Assembly: GCF_900186835.1 (NCBI RefSeq)
Contig: NZ_LT906448.1
Coordinates: 558,001-622,000, forward strand
Origin: Pasteurella dagmatis
GTDB taxonomy: Bacteria > Pseudomonadota > Gammaproteobacteria > Enterobacterales > Pasteurellaceae
Reading direction: 5' to 3'
Length of the DNA: 64,000 nucleotides
The notes below the pieces were generated by a model. The model was not told the DNA's origin. It saw only the letters and a program-made list of their open reading frames with translations, and made no database searches. The position numbers and the translations under genes were made by a program. How positions within the stretch are numbered: position 1 is the stretch's first letter; each line of letters begins with the position of its first letter. Shown piece by piece: positions 49,732 to 60,072 of the stretch.

Positions 49732-50523
49732 TTAGTTTTTATGCTCACATTGTGCAGACTGAAAATCAGAAGTGAAGCATACGTCGCCATGCATATTATG
49801 TTTATGATTATGTTTATGTGTATAAAGTGCCACATTTTTAGCAAATTGATCGCCAAAAAAATGAATGAATGTGGGATCATTGGAAACAATTTCAGGCGTA
49901 CCTGCACAGCAAATATGCTGGTTAACACATAATACTTCGTTGGTATCTGCCATCACAATATTCAAGTCGTGTGACACCATTAGAATGGCGCAACTTAATT
50001 TTTGTTGTGTTTGGTGAATAAGTTGGTAAAGCTCGGCTTGTCCGTTTATATCAACACCTTGAGTCGGCTCATCTAATACCAATAAATTAGGTTTATTAAG
50101 AATAGCTCGAGCAAGTAAAATACGCTGCATTTCCCCACCTGAAAGCTTTTGCATACTATTTTTGCGTAAATGGCTGACAGATAGTAATGCTAGTGTCTCA
50201 TCAATATCTTGTTTACGGATGCCTTTTTTGAGTGCCAAAAATTTTTCGACAGTCATAGGTAAGTTGTGATCAAGATGGATCTTTTGTGGCACATAACCAA
50301 TGCGTAGATTATCGCTATAAATCACTTGACCAGACGAAGGTTTGATGAGTTTTAGCAGTATTTTTAATAACGTCGATTTTCCCCCACCATTAGGACCTAC
50401 AATTGTGATAATTGAGTTTTGATAGACAGTTAAATTGATATTTTGAAGTGCATTTTTATGCTCAAAAGAAACATAAATATTTTTTAGCTCAACTAAGGGT
50501 ATTTTGATAGAATGAATTTGCAT
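49732..50523 (-). CDS. znuC: Zinc ABC transporter ATPase ZnuC with His-rich tail
   Basis: ATPase of the zinc importer: Walker [13 protein letters not shown], signature [15 protein letters not shown], Walker [13 protein letters not shown], switch VSHDLNIV. 263 residues. The last about 30 residues are rich in His with two Cys ([15 protein letters not shown]...CEHKN) and could bind zinc. Divergent from mepM. Confidence 0.93.
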   Translation of the reverse strand: MQIHSIKIPLVELKNIYVSFEHKNALQNINLTVYQNSIITIVGPNGGGKSTLLKILLKLIKPSSGQVIYSDNLRIGYVPQKIHLDHNLPMTVEKFLALKKGIRKQDIDETLALLSVSHLRKNSMQKLSGGEMQRILLARAILNKPNLLVLDEPTQGVDINGQAELYQLIHQTQQKLSCAILMVSHDLNIVMADTNEVLCVNQHICCAGTPEIVSNDPTFIHFFGDQFAKNVALYTHKHNHKHNMHGDVCFTSDFQSAQCEHKN

Positions 50524-50675
50524 TATTTGCTAGACTTGGATCTTAAAATTTCGATAAAAATAGCCTATTTTTAAGGTTTTAACAAGGTTGTGCTGATAAA
50601 AATCCAGTAATGAGCAAGATTTCAGCACATATTTAGTTTTTTCAATTCAGTAATGAATTTTTTAACATTTACTTA

Positions 50676-50688
50676 GTCATAATATAAC
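50676..50688. promoter_or_regulatory. Zur-like operator between znuC and mepM
   Basis: GTCATAATATAAC matches 12 of 13 positions of the palindromic Zur core GTTATAATATAAC. It lies 25 bases before the mepM start and 153 before the znuC start, and contains a TATAAC that could be a -10. Confidence 0.5.
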
Positions 50689-50712
50689 GAATATTAATTG
50701 AAGGAATAGCCA

Positions 50713-52257
50713 GTGCGACACGTTAAGTTAGCAAGAGATCGAAGAAAAAGAAAATTTCAGATTAAGTTGGGAATTTTCTTAATTGCTATTCTATTAATTG
50801 GATTAGGTGTATTTTTAACCCCAAAAAAAGATACACCACCAAGTGAATTAGTGGAAACAACAAGTACAGCGTCTGTAGATACGCAAATTTCGACAGAGCA
50901 ATCTGCGAATGAGGATAAAGTAACTACTTCAATACCTAGTGAAGGAGCTGAGTCAGAAGAAGAAAGCAAAGATGAGGTTGCTGATAATCAGACCACACTT
51001 ATTGGATCTAATGAAAATGACCTTCCAAATTCAAAACAAGAAAATGGGCTTGATGCAACGTCTTTTTATGATGAGCTAGATGCAAAAGATGACGAAGTAG
51101 ATGAAGTTAAGACCATTAATGAAGATATTCTTTCTGATTTGCCTGAAGATGCAAAAAATGCGTTGATTGATTTATTTGATGTTATGGATCAAGCATTACG
51201 CATTAAAAACCAATTTAGTCATACTGTTGTTGCTGGGGATTCATTGCAAAATGTTCTTGAATTGTCAGGTTTAGAGGATGACACGAGTACAAGTTTATTA
51301 AAAAATTACCCTGAGTTTAAAAAACTTAAACCTGGTCAGCAATTTTATTGGATTTTAGATGCCAAAGGTAATTTAGAATACTTAAATTGGTTGGTGTCAG
51401 AACGAGAAGAGTTTGTTTATGAACGTCAGTCTGATAATTCATTTAAACGACAAATTATAGAGAAGAAAAGTATTTGGAAAAAAGAAGTACTAAAAGGGAA
51501 AATTAATGGTTCCTTTAATACTAGTCTTAAAGCCTTGGGATTACAAGGTAGACAAATTAATCAGCTTACAACAACTTTACAATGGCAGACTAATTTAAAA
51601 CGCCTTAAAAATGGTGACAAGTTTTCATTATATATTTCACGTGAATATATCGGAGATAAATTGACTGGCCAGGGCAATGTGGAAGCAATTCATATTGTAA
51701 CTGCGGGTAAAAGTTATTATGCGATCCAAGCAACTAACGGTCGATATTATAATTCTAAAGGGGAAACATTAGGTAAAGGCTTTGCTCGCTATCCGTTACA
51801 ACGCCAAGCACGTATTTCTTCACATTTTAACCCGACTCGCCGTCATCCTGTAACAGGACGGATTGCGCCACATAAAGGTGTGGACTTTGCAATGCCAATT
51901 GGGACGCCAATTATTGCACCCGCAGATGGAGTTGTAGAGAAAGTTGCTTATCAAGCAAATGGTGCGGGGCGTTATATTATGATTCGTCACGGCCGTGAAT
52001 ATCAGACTGTTTATATGCATTTAAGCCGTTCATTAGTGAAAGCAGGTCAAAGCATTAAACGAGGTCAACGCATCGCATTGTCAGGTAACACCGGACGTTC
52101 TACTGGTCCACATTTACATTATGAATTCCACATTAATGGACGAGCTGTTAACCCATTAAAAGTGAAGTTGCCGGGAACAAGTAATACTATGGGTACAGCT
52201 GAACGTAAGAAATTCTTAGCGAGAGCGAAGGAAATTGAAAGATTATTAAGACTGTAA
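50713..52257 (+). CDS. mepM: M23 murein endopeptidase MepM-like
   Basis: D,D-endopeptidase that opens peptidoglycan cross-links for wall growth. GTG start 50713 with GAAGGA upstream. One transmembrane anchor (about 17-36), an acidic Ser/Glu/Asp-rich linker (about 40-140), a LysM/OapA-like region ([18 protein letters not shown]), and the LytM domain with zinc/catalytic motifs [14 protein letters not shown] and [12 protein letters not shown]. 514 residues. The neighbour znuCB pair recalls the E. coli yebA-znu locus. Confidence 0.93.
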   Translation: MRHVKLARDRRKRKFQIKLGIFLIAILLIGLGVFLTPKKDTPPSELVETTSTASVDTQISTEQSANEDKVTTSIPSEGAESEEESKDEVADNQTTLIGSNENDLPNSKQENGLDATSFYDELDAKDDEVDEVKTINEDILSDLPEDAKNALIDLFDVMDQALRIKNQFSHTVVAGDSLQNVLELSGLEDDTSTSLLKNYPEFKKLKPGQQFYWILDAKGNLEYLNWLVSEREEFVYERQSDNSFKRQIIEKKSIWKKEVLKGKINGSFNTSLKALGLQGRQINQLTTTLQWQTNLKRLKNGDKFSLYISREYIGDKLTGQGNVEAIHIVTAGKSYYAIQATNGRYYNSKGETLGKGFARYPLQRQARISSHFNPTRRHPVTGRIAPHKGVDFAMPIGTPIIAPADGVVEKVAYQANGAGRYIMIRHGREYQTVYMHLSRSLVKAGQSIKRGQRIALSGNTGRSTGPHLHYEFHINGRAVNPLKVKLPGTSNTMGTAERKKFLARAKEIERLLRL

Positions 52258-52290
52258 TACAACTAATTTAAAATTTATTATTGAAGTAAA

Positions 52291-52333
52291 AAAGAGCGGT
52301 TGAAAAGTTCAAAAATTTCAACCGCTCTTTTTA
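52291..52333. terminator. Bidirectional terminator between mepM and prs
   Basis: AAAGAGCGGTTGAAA (52291-52305) pairs perfectly with TTTCAACCGCTCTTT (52316-52330), A and T runs outside. AAGAGCGGT differs by one base from the uptake signal core. Confidence 0.9.
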
Positions 52334-52352
52334 CGAGTAAATCGGTTTCTGA

Positions 52353-53300
52353 CTAGCTGAACATCGCAGAGATTGACTCTTCGTTACTAATACGACGAAT
52401 GGCTTCTGCTAACATACCAGAAAGGGTTAATACACGAACTTTGTTTAATGCTTTGATTTCTGGCGAAAGAGGGATTGTGTCAGTAACAACCACTTCATCT
52501 AATGCATCACTTGCAAGGTTCTTTGCTGCTGAACCAGAAAATACCGCGTGAGTTGCATAGGCAAATACACGTTTAGCACCACGTTCTTTTAATGCTTCAG
52601 CCGCTTTACATAAAGTACCACCTGTATCGATCATATCGTCAACTAAGATACAGTCACGCCCAGAAACATCACCAATTATGTGCATTACTTGTGCAACGTT
52701 AGCTCGTGGACGACGTTTATCAATGATTGCCATATCGGTATCATTTAATAATTTAGCGATTGCACGTGCACGTACTACTCCTCCGATATCTGGAGAAACT
52801 ACGATTGGGTTTTCCATATCTAATTTTTTCAACATATCGTGAACAAGTACAGGTGACCCGAATACGTTATCTACTGGAACATCAAAGAAACCTTGAATTT
52901 GTTCTGCGTGTAAGTCACAAGTTAAAACACGGTCAACACCAACACTTGATAAGAAGTCAGCAACTACTTTTGCTGTGATTGGTACACGTGCTGAACGTAC
53001 ACGACGATCTTGACGAGCATAACCAAAGTAAGGAATTACAGCAGTAATACGACCAGCTGAAGCACGACGAAGCGCGTCAACCATTACAATCAATTCCATA
53101 AGGTTATCATTAGTAGGTGCGCAGGTAGATTGAATAATAAATACATCACTACCACGTACATTTTCGTTGATCTGAACTTGGATCTCGCCATCGCTGAAAC
53201 GGCCAACAGTGGCATCACCTAATGAAATATATAAACGTTCAGAAATTCGTTTTGCTAATTCTGGTGTTGCGTTACCAGCGAAGAGTTTTATGTCAGGCAT
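52353..53300 (-). CDS. prs: Ribose-phosphate pyrophosphokinase
   Basis: Makes PRPP from ribose 5-phosphate and ATP for nucleotide, His and Trp synthesis. 315 residues; signatures [19 protein letters not shown] (flexible loop), [11 protein letters not shown] (metal site) and the PRPP-binding [14 protein letters not shown]. Last gene of the ygiM-cca-lolB-ispE-prs group. Confidence 0.97.
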   Translation of the reverse strand: MPDIKLFAGNATPELAKRISERLYISLGDATVGRFSDGEIQVQINENVRGSDVFIIQSTCAPTNDNLMELIVMVDALRRASAGRITAVIPYFGYARQDRRVRSARVPITAKVVADFLSSVGVDRVLTCDLHAEQIQGFFDVPVDNVFGSPVLVHDMLKKLDMENPIVVSPDIGGVVRARAIAKLLNDTDMAIIDKRRPRANVAQVMHIIGDVSGRDCILVDDMIDTGGTLCKAAEALKERGAKRVFAYATHAVFSGSAAKNLASDALDEVVVTDTIPLSPEIKALNKVRVLTLSGMLAEAIRRISNEESISAMFS

Positions 53301-53351
53301 TTTTAATTGAACCTCAGGTTTTTTAGATTGTCAGAAATAAAATTATCAGTT

Positions 53352-54245
53352 TTAATCATTACATAATTGAGCAATCATCTTATGTAATGGAGAAAGATTT
53401 AAGCCTTGTGCAACAAAGCCAAAATATTGAGCAGGCTTTGCTTGAAATGCGAATTGTGCGGTTTGCTCATCATCGAATTCGGCAAAAATACAGGCGCCAG
53501 TGCCTGTTAGTCTTGCCGGCGCATATTGTAACAACCAGTGGAGTGTTTCTTCAACCTCTGGGTAGTGATTTCTTACAACTTTTTCGCAATCGTTTTCATA
53601 TTTTTGCAGTAACAATTCACTCAATGCTTTTTTAGGTGTATTTCTAGCCAAATCTGGATCAGAAAATACTGTTGCAGTTGAAATAGATACATTAGGTTTT
53701 AGGACTAAATACCATTTTTCTTTAGGTTCACAATAATGGATTTTTTCGCCCACACCTTCTGCGAAAGCGGCTTTTCCATGTACAAAAATAGGCACATCCG
53801 CACCGAGTGTGAGCCCCAGTTGAGCCAGTTGTTCGGTGTTTAATTTAGTTTTCCAAAGATAATTCAAGGCAACTAAGGTTGTTGCGGCATTTGATGATCC
53901 CCCACCAAGACCACCTCCCATCGGTAGAATTTTATCTAAGTGAATATTGGCACCAAGTTTACAGCCTGTATGCTGTTGTAATAAACGTGCGGCCCGATAA
54001 ATTAAGTTATCTTCGGTTTTTAAATGTGGAATTTCTGGTGTTAAGTAAATTTTGCCATCTTGGCGAATATCAATTTCTAGCCAATCGCCAAAATCAAGAA
54101 ATTGAAAAAGGGTTTGTAATTCGTGATAACCATCATCACGTCTACCATTGATATATAAAAATAAATTTAGTTTTGAAGGTGAGGGAAAACGGGGTGGTTT
54201 TCCCTCTATTTGTTGAAGTGCGGTAGAAAGTTGATAATTTTTCAT
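53352..54245 (-). CDS. ispE: 4-diphosphocytidyl-2-C-methyl-D-erythritol kinase
   Basis: GHMP kinase of the MEP isoprenoid pathway. ATP loop [20 protein letters not shown] and the [24 protein letters not shown]-terminal motif are clear. 297 residues with an N-terminal extension of about 20 residues beyond the E. coli enzyme, partly encoded by an uptake signal (54216). Its ATG shares a base with the lolB stop. Confidence 0.96.
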   Translation of the reverse strand: MKNYQLSTALQQIEGKPPRFPSPSKLNLFLYINGRRDDGYHELQTLFQFLDFGDWLEIDIRQDGKIYLTPEIPHLKTEDNLIYRAARLLQQHTGCKLGANIHLDKILPMGGGLGGGSSNAATTLVALNYLWKTKLNTEQLAQLGLTLGADVPIFVHGKAAFAEGVGEKIHYCEPKEKWYLVLKPNVSISTATVFSDPDLARNTPKKALSELLLQKYENDCEKVVRNHYPEVEETLHWLLQYAPARLTGTGACIFAEFDDEQTAQFAFQAKPAQYFGFVAQGLNLSPLHKMIAQLCND

Positions 54246-54865
54246 TAGTATTTCCAGTTATCTACACGAATTTTCAACGTTTGCCCTTCTGTTTTTAGCA
54301 AGATATCTTTCGGTAGTGGTAATAGGTTAGAGTGATAGCTTAGATAGTCTGCAGTCCAAGTTTGTCCATTGATTGGATAATCGAAACTTGCAAGTAAATG
54401 ATTTTCACCTACTTTATAATCTGTGTTTTGAGAAGGCTGTCCTTTTAACCAGAAAGCAAATTTATCTAATGGTAATTCTGCCCCCATCATTTTTATTAGT
54501 AAGACTCTTGCTTCTTCAGCACTGCGTTCATTACCTTTATTATCAAAGATACGCAATATATTATTGCGCATTTCAATTGTTAGGGTAGAACTGCTTATGT
54601 TAGAAGATAGGGCTAAAACATAGTTAGTTGAGTTTTGATATTGCCAATCAAAACGAGTTGAAAAACGCTCTTTGTTATTAATATAACCTAATTGTCCTTG
54701 GTTATGGTATGACTTGATTTGTTGGATTTTAGATAAGTGCTGTAGCCAGGTTGGGTCATCTTGACTAATATAGTTGACATTAGTAGGACGAGCGACATCT
54801 AAAGTACAAGCACTTAAGAAGACACTCATCAGACAAGTTGAAAAGAGAACATATTTTAATTTCAT
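54245..54865 (-). CDS. lolB: Outer-membrane lipoprotein LolB
   Basis: Receives lipoproteins from LolA and inserts them in the outer membrane. Lipoprotein signal with lipobox LSAC (Cys20). [23 protein letters not shown] and the beta-sheet core with FAFWLKGQP match LolB. 206 residues. lolB-ispE-prs order is conserved in gammaproteobacteria. Confidence 0.95.
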   Translation of the reverse strand: MKLKYVLFSTCLMSVFLSACTLDVARPTNVNYISQDDPTWLQHLSKIQQIKSYHNQGQLGYINNKERFSTRFDWQYQNSTNYVLALSSNISSSTLTIEMRNNILRIFDNKGNERSAEEARVLLIKMMGAELPLDKFAFWLKGQPSQNTDYKVGENHLLASFDYPINGQTWTADYLSYHSNLLPLPKDILLKTEGQTLKIRVDNWKY

Positions 54866-54906
54866 AACACGATTCTATGTTAAAAAAGTGAGTCTATTCT
54901 ACGAGC

Positions 54907-56187
54907 TTAATTTGGATTAGTAAAGTGCGGTAGAATATCTGCTTTTTTTTGTTTAACAGTAAACGTACGGCGTTTAGTTAATTCATCCCTAATTCCTTGC
55001 TTTTCGAAGCCATCAGCAATCACTTGTTTGACATCTACTGCTAATGCCGCCTCATATAATTGCCATAAATAGTCTTTTTGTGGGTACTCCACTTGTGTAA
55101 AGCCTGTTCGACCACGGCTATCAGCAAGACAAACCAACAGCAATTCTTCAAAACGTCGTGGTTTGCGCCATACATCAAGACGATTAAATAATTTTATTAC
55201 AGTTTCTGGGCTCAGCTCAAAGGCTTTATGTACAAGAGTGTGATATTCACAACATAGCTCGGCAAATTCTTGAATTGTGCTTGGTAGTTTAAAGCGTTTG
55301 CATAACTTGCGAGTCGGTTCGAGCCCTGCTTTTTCGTGCCCGTAGTGATGAGGAAGAATTTCTTTAGGTGTGCGGGCTTTACCCAAGTCGTGACAAATTG
55401 CGGCAAAACGCACCGCACTTTTATGATAATTTGTGTTTTCTGTTAATAGTACTGCTTGTTGTAATACTAACATCGTGTGTATAAAACTGTCTATTTCTGG
55501 ATGATATTTCGCGGGATTTGGCACGCCAATTAGGGCTTCTAGTTCAGGAAATAAGACTTTTAATGCACCTACCTGACGTAGCGTATGGAAATAAATTTCA
55601 GGATTTTTTTCTAATAACGCTTTTTCAGTTTCTAACCATACTCGTTCTGCAGTCAAATGAGCAAGTTCCCCTTGTTTAGTGAGTTGCTTCATTAACCTTA
55701 ATGTTTCAGGTGCAATAGTAAAACCGAGAGAGTGATAACGGGCAGCAAAGCGAGCTACGCGCAAAACACGTAAGGGATCTTCAACAAAAGCAGGTGAAAC
55801 ATGGCGCAAAATACGTTGATTAAGATCTTCAATTCCACCATAAAAATCATATAAATTGCCTTCTACATCTTGAGCAATAGCGTTGATGGTTAAATCTCGA
55901 CGGAGTAAATCTTCTTGTAAAGTGATATTTGGGGAAAATTCACAGATAAACCCAGTATAACCACTACCAGCTTTACGTTCTGTACGAGCTAAAGCGTATT
56001 CTTCTTTGGTTTTGGGGTTAAGAAATACAGGGAATTCTCGACCAACTTGTTGATAACCTTGAGCGAGCAAATCATCAGGTGTTGCACCAACAACAACCCA
56101 ATCTCTATCTTTTACAGGCAAATGGAGGAGCTGATCTCGCACAGCTCCTCCAACAAGATAAACCTGTATCGCTTTTGATGAGGTCAT
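54907..56187 (-). CDS. cca: Multifunctional CCA-adding tRNA nucleotidyltransferase
   Basis: Adds or repairs the 3' CCA of tRNAs. Nucleotidyltransferase motif [53 protein letters not shown], and a C-terminal HD phosphohydrolase domain ([14 protein letters not shown]). 426 residues. Two uptake signals (54923, 55412). ygiM lies 6 bases upstream, as in E. coli. Confidence 0.96.
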   Translation of the reverse strand: MTSSKAIQVYLVGGAVRDQLLHLPVKDRDWVVVGATPDDLLAQGYQQVGREFPVFLNPKTKEEYALARTERKAGSGYTGFICEFSPNITLQEDLLRRDLTINAIAQDVEGNLYDFYGGIEDLNQRILRHVSPAFVEDPLRVLRVARFAARYHSLGFTIAPETLRLMKQLTKQGELAHLTAERVWLETEKALLEKNPEIYFHTLRQVGALKVLFPELEALIGVPNPAKYHPEIDSFIHTMLVLQQAVLLTENTNYHKSAVRFAAICHDLGKARTPKEILPHHYGHEKAGLEPTRKLCKRFKLPSTIQEFAELCCEYHTLVHKAFELSPETVIKLFNRLDVWRKPRRFEELLLVCLADSRGRTGFTQVEYPQKDYLWQLYEAALAVDVKQVIADGFEKQGIRDELTKRRTFTVKQKKADILPHFTNPN

Positions 56188-56193
56188 AATATG

Positions 56194-56805
56194 TTATGCC
56201 CAACCACTGTTACGACGACGTTTTGGGATAATAAGTGGAATGAGTAAACCAAGCAATAATCCTACACCTAATACAGAACCACCATAAATAAACCATTGAA
56301 TTGCAATTTCACGTTTACCCGCATCAAGCATTGCTTCTAAATCACGATTTTTATTTTTGGTAATTTCAAGTTCACGTTTAAGTTGAGAGTTTTGCTCTAA
56401 TAATTGGCTACTTTGTTGTTCAGCTTGGCTTGCACGACGTTGCATTTCGCTTGTACGTTGCTGCCAATCTGTATCTAAACGGTTTAGCTTCATTGTGAGC
56501 TCTTGAATTTGATTTTTTAGCTTTGGATTTTCTTCTTTGCTACTTGGCGTAGAAGTCAATTCACTAGTTAAAATCCACGCATCGCGATTTTTACTATCAC
56601 GAATAAGTGTGTAACGTTCTTTTTGATCTAAGACAGTGACTTGTTCCCCAGCTTTAATTGCTCCCGCAATTTTATATTGATCGCCAGCACCTTTGCGTAA
56701 GAATGTGCTTAAGTTTTCCGTAACATATTTAGTTTCAGCTTGCGCTGTTTGTAGAGAAACCCCGAGGAAAAGGCAAGAAAGTAAAATTTTGGTTAGCTTA
56801 TGCAT
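56194..56805 (-). CDS. ygiM: SH3-domain protein YgiM (TIGR04211)
   Basis: Signal peptide (MHKLTKILLSCLFLGVSLQTAQA), a bacterial SH3 domain (about 25-85: VTENLSTFLRKGAGDQYKIAGAI), a coiled coil rich in Gln/Glu (about 92-165), a transmembrane helix (about 170-192) and a short basic tail. 203 residues. Probably periplasm-facing and membrane-anchored; role unknown, possibly in the cell envelope. Confidence 0.9.
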   Translation of the reverse strand: MHKLTKILLSCLFLGVSLQTAQAETKYVTENLSTFLRKGAGDQYKIAGAIKAGEQVTVLDQKERYTLIRDSKNRDAWILTSELTSTPSSKEENPKLKNQIQELTMKLNRLDTDWQQRTSEMQRRASQAEQQSSQLLEQNSQLKRELEITKNKNRDLEAMLDAGKREIAIQWFIYGGSVLGVGLLLGLLIPLIIPKRRRNSGWA

Positions 56806-56830
56806 AAAAACAACACCTTATCAATAGAAT

Positions 56831-56860
56831 AAAAGTGCGGTAGATTTTACCGCACTTTTG
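56831..56860 (-). terminator. Inverted uptake-signal terminator of the pit gene
   Basis: AAAAGTGCGGTA (56831-56842) pairs with TACCGCACTTTT (56848-56859): two uptake signals in opposite orientation form a 12-bp stem just after the pit stop. Confidence 0.85.
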
Positions 56861-56869
56861 TGGAAATGA

Positions 56870-58132
56870 TTAGTGAAATATAGCACTTAATACATAGTAA
56901 ATGATGATTGCAAACAATGCTCCTGCTGGAAGTGTAACGATCCAAGAGGCTATAATGTTACGAATTACATTTAAGTTAAGTGCTGCGATACCACGTGCAA
57001 AACCTACCCCTAATACTGCTCCTACAAGGGTTTGTGTTGTTGAAATAGGTAAGCCAGTACCTGATGCTACAACTACGGTTAATGCTGTTGCAAATTGTGC
57101 AGCGAAACCACGACTTGGCGTTAAGTCAGTGATACCAGTCCCGATGGTGGCCATGACTTTATAACCCATCACAATTAAGCCAACCATAATACCAGCTGCA
57201 CCTAATGGTAAGATCCACCACGCTAGTTGAGTTTTAGGTAAAATTTGACCACCGTGTTCAACGATAGAAACAACAGCAGATAATGGACCGATTGCGTTTG
57301 CAACATCGTTAGAGCCGTGAGCGAAAGCCATTGCACAAGCGGTTAGAAGCATCAAAATACTAAATACCTTTTCTACACCACCAAAAGTACCACTGCGGAC
57401 TTTTTGAATGAAGGTTGAACTACGGAAATAAATGTAACAACCTGCGATAGAAATAACACTAATTACGAGGGAAATTAAAAACACTTCAAAGCCACTTAAA
57501 TGTAAGCCAACGTGTTTAAGTCCTTTGGTGAAAGTAACGATACATAAAATAAATGCGGTGATACCCATATAGTAAGGACCATATTTTTGTGCATTTTTTA
57601 AAGGCTCGTCTGTATCGAAAATCAGTTTTTGTGTACTTGCGAAAATGCCGTAAGCGATGATACCTGCAATTAATGGTGTGATGAACCAACTACCTACGAT
57701 ATTTTTGATCATTCCCCATTCAACAGCTTCTTTGCCTACAGTAACACATGCAAAACCAACAACTGCACCAATAATTGAGTGAGTAGTTGAAACAGGCCAA
57801 CCCATACGAGATGCAATTAATAACCAAACTCCAGAAGCAAATAATGCAGCCATCATACCAAGCACTAAAACATCAGGAGAGGATGCAAATTGCATTGGGT
57901 CAATAATACCACTTTTAATTGTTTCAGTTACTTCTCCTCCCGCTAAGTACGCACCAGCAGATTCGAAGACCATTGCAATGATAATGGCTTGTTTTGCTGT
58001 AATTGTGCCAGAACCAACAGAGGTTCCCATTGCGTTTGATACGTCATTCGCACCAATACCAAACGCCATAAAAAAACCAAACAGCGCAGTAATGATAACT
58101 AGCAGAGTACCATATTGATTAAGTAGTTCCAT
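56870..58132 (-). CDS. Inorganic phosphate transporter, Pit family
   Basis: Low-affinity phosphate (metal-phosphate) symporter of the PiT family, about ten transmembrane helices, 420 residues. The inverted repeat signatures are GANDVSNAMGTSVGSGTI and GSNDVANAIGPLSAV, with GWPVSTTHSIIGAVVG and GLPISTTQTLVGAVLG. Co-transcribed with the DUF47 gene 29 bases upstream. Confidence 0.94.
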   Translation of the reverse strand: MELLNQYGTLLVIITALFGFFMAFGIGANDVSNAMGTSVGSGTITAKQAIIIAMVFESAGAYLAGGEVTETIKSGIIDPMQFASSPDVLVLGMMAALFASGVWLLIASRMGWPVSTTHSIIGAVVGFACVTVGKEAVEWGMIKNIVGSWFITPLIAGIIAYGIFASTQKLIFDTDEPLKNAQKYGPYYMGITAFILCIVTFTKGLKHVGLHLSGFEVFLISLVISVISIAGCYIYFRSSTFIQKVRSGTFGGVEKVFSILMLLTACAMAFAHGSNDVANAIGPLSAVVSIVEHGGQILPKTQLAWWILPLGAAGIMVGLIVMGYKVMATIGTGITDLTPSRGFAAQFATALTVVVASGTGLPISTTQTLVGAVLGVGFARGIAALNLNVIRNIIASWIVTLPAGALFAIIIYYVLSAIFH

Positions 58133-58161
58133 TTTCTTTTTTCCTATAACAGATCAATGAG

Positions 58162-58842
58162 TTATGATCTTGCTAACATCAGCTCAATACGAGAACCAAC
58201 GCGTTGTGCTTGGTCTGCTAATACACCTACCCATTCAAGTGTTTTATATAAAAACATGACATCAACAGGGTTAAAGCGAGATTCAATATTTAATAACATC
58301 TTACGCAATTTAATTTGCATTTGGTCGGTATCATCTTCGATGGTGTCTAATTCATTGATCATTCGATTCACAAGATCTAATTCGCGACCTTTAAAGCCTG
58401 TTTCAAGTAATTGCTCCATTTCATCGATCACTTTATGTGCTTGAATTGTTGCATCTAAGTTACGTTTTAAATAGGCTTCAAAATCTGGTTGCATATCTTC
58501 TGGAATTGCAAAATGGCGACCCACCATACGACCAGCGATATCTTTAGCAAAGTTTGCTAATTTGTCTTGCTGTGTCACAAGTTCTAATAAATCGGTGCGA
58601 TCAATCGGCATAAATAAGCCACGAGGTAATTTCAGTCGGATTTCACGTTTTAAGGTATCAGCTTGACGCTCACATTCAGAGATTTTCGCCCTTAATTCTT
58701 CTGCTTTTTCCCATTCGCCTTTGAAAGTATATTCGAAGAAAGGAATAAGTAAGTTACAGCATTCAGTAACTTTTTCTGAGTGTTTCTGTAACGGTTTTAA
58801 CGGCGAATGTGCAAATAATCCAAGGATATTATTAATTGCCAT
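58162..58842 (-). CDS. DUF47/TIGR00153 PhoU-like accessory protein
   Basis: Helical cytoplasmic protein of the PhoU-like DUF47 family, typically paired with Pit transporters to control phosphate uptake. 226 residues from ATG 58842 (MAINNILGLFAHSPLKPLQ), where GGGAG precedes by 5-9 bases; an ATG 12 bases upstream is inside that Shine-Dalgarno region. LPRGLFMPIDRTDLLELVTQQD is the family core. Confidence 0.9.
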   Translation of the reverse strand: MAINNILGLFAHSPLKPLQKHSEKVTECCNLLIPFFEYTFKGEWEKAEELRAKISECERQADTLKREIRLKLPRGLFMPIDRTDLLELVTQQDKLANFAKDIAGRMVGRHFAIPEDMQPDFEAYLKRNLDATIQAHKVIDEMEQLLETGFKGRELDLVNRMINELDTIEDDTDQMQIKLRKMLLNIESRFNPVDVMFLYKTLEWVGVLADQAQRVGSRIELMLARS

Positions 58843-59014
58843 AGTGACTCCCATAGAGATTAATGTAATTTTTCACGCGAATATTACATTATGTGAATTA
58901 AAAATTCACGATTTTAATCGAAAAACTTTGGCATTTATTAGATAATGTTTATATAACTCCATATGAAATTTGTTTTTAATCAAATTATTTTATTGAAATA
59001 AAAGGATTTTTATT

Positions 59015-60070
59015 ATGACTAACGAGATTGAATTAAAATTATCAGTCAGTCCCGATTTTGTAGATTTTTTAAGCCAAGAGATGACAAATTTTTCTGTTCT
59101 TTCTCACAAAAAGCAGTTCTTAGGTAACACTTATTACGACACTAAAGATCAATTTTTTTCCAACCTCAAAATGGGACTTCGTGTTCGTAAAGAAAGCGGC
59201 CTCCACACATTAACCTTAAAAACAGATGGCAAAGTACAAGCCGGTTTGCATATTCGCCCTGAATATAATGTGGAGTTAGTCGATGCTAAACCTGATTTAG
59301 ACTTATTGGTAGAAAAGACAGGTTTGGACTTAGGGGATATTTCAGCGTTGAAACTCGAGCCGATTTTTAGCACCGATTTTGAACGCCAATCTTGGTTGGT
59401 TGAATGTGGCAACGGCACGGTGATTGAAGTCTCATTCGATTTAGGTGATATTCTTGTAGGTGAAAAAACAGAAAAAATCTGTGAAGTAGAATTTGAATTA
59501 AAAGCTGGTTCAACAGAAGATCTATTACGTTTTGTACACGGTTTCACATTAGAACAGGGTGTACGTTTGAGTTCAGTCTCCAAAGCAAAAAGAGGTTATA
59601 TTTTAGCGAGTCCAAAAGGTCTTAAATCAGAAAATTGGATCGAAAAATGGCGTGATTTTTTGCATCAAGATCACCAAGATATTCATACAAAACTGACCGC
59701 ACTTTTTGCCTTAGAACAAGATTTAATTGAAGAAACGTTTGCACTTGGTCTAGATTATTTTGAGCTAGATTTTCTACGTACCGTTGAGCGTATTGGCGCA
59801 TTTTTCAATCTTTATCATTATTATACTGATAACGCTAAATTACTGCAGGATGTTTTCCAACAATCAATGGTGCAGTTATTAGATGAGCAAGATCTACTTG
59901 AATTAATCGAACAGCATCAAATTTTATTCAGTGAAATTCGAGATATTATTCGTTTACACAGTGAAACAAAAAATAATAGATTAGCGTTGGAAAAACTGTT
60001 CCAACTTTTACAAACCGGGCAGTATGTCAGACGTATGTTAAACTTTATTTCTTTAACAATGAGTAATTAA
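59015..60070 (+). CDS. CYTH-domain protein (YgiF-like inorganic triphosphatase)
   Basis: Begins with the CYTH motif EIELKLSV; further Lys/Arg/Glu tunnel residues are in GLRVRKESGLHTLTLKT and CEVEFELKAG. CYTH enzymes hydrolyse inorganic triphosphate or related compounds. 351 residues: CYTH about 1-200, then a helical region much shorter than the CHAD domain of E. coli YgiF (433 residues). An uptake signal (59696) encodes LTALFAL at the domain junction. radA starts 2 bases later. Confidence 0.88.
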   Translation: MTNEIELKLSVSPDFVDFLSQEMTNFSVLSHKKQFLGNTYYDTKDQFFSNLKMGLRVRKESGLHTLTLKTDGKVQAGLHIRPEYNVELVDAKPDLDLLVEKTGLDLGDISALKLEPIFSTDFERQSWLVECGNGTVIEVSFDLGDILVGEKTEKICEVEFELKAGSTEDLLRFVHGFTLEQGVRLSSVSKAKRGYILASPKGLKSENWIEKWRDFLHQDHQDIHTKLTALFALEQDLIEETFALGLDYFELDFLRTVERIGAFFNLYHYYTDNAKLLQDVFQQSMVQLLDEQDLLELIEQHQILFSEIRDIIRLHSETKNNRLALEKLFQLLQTGQYVRRMLNFISLTMSN

Positions 60071-60072
60071 TT

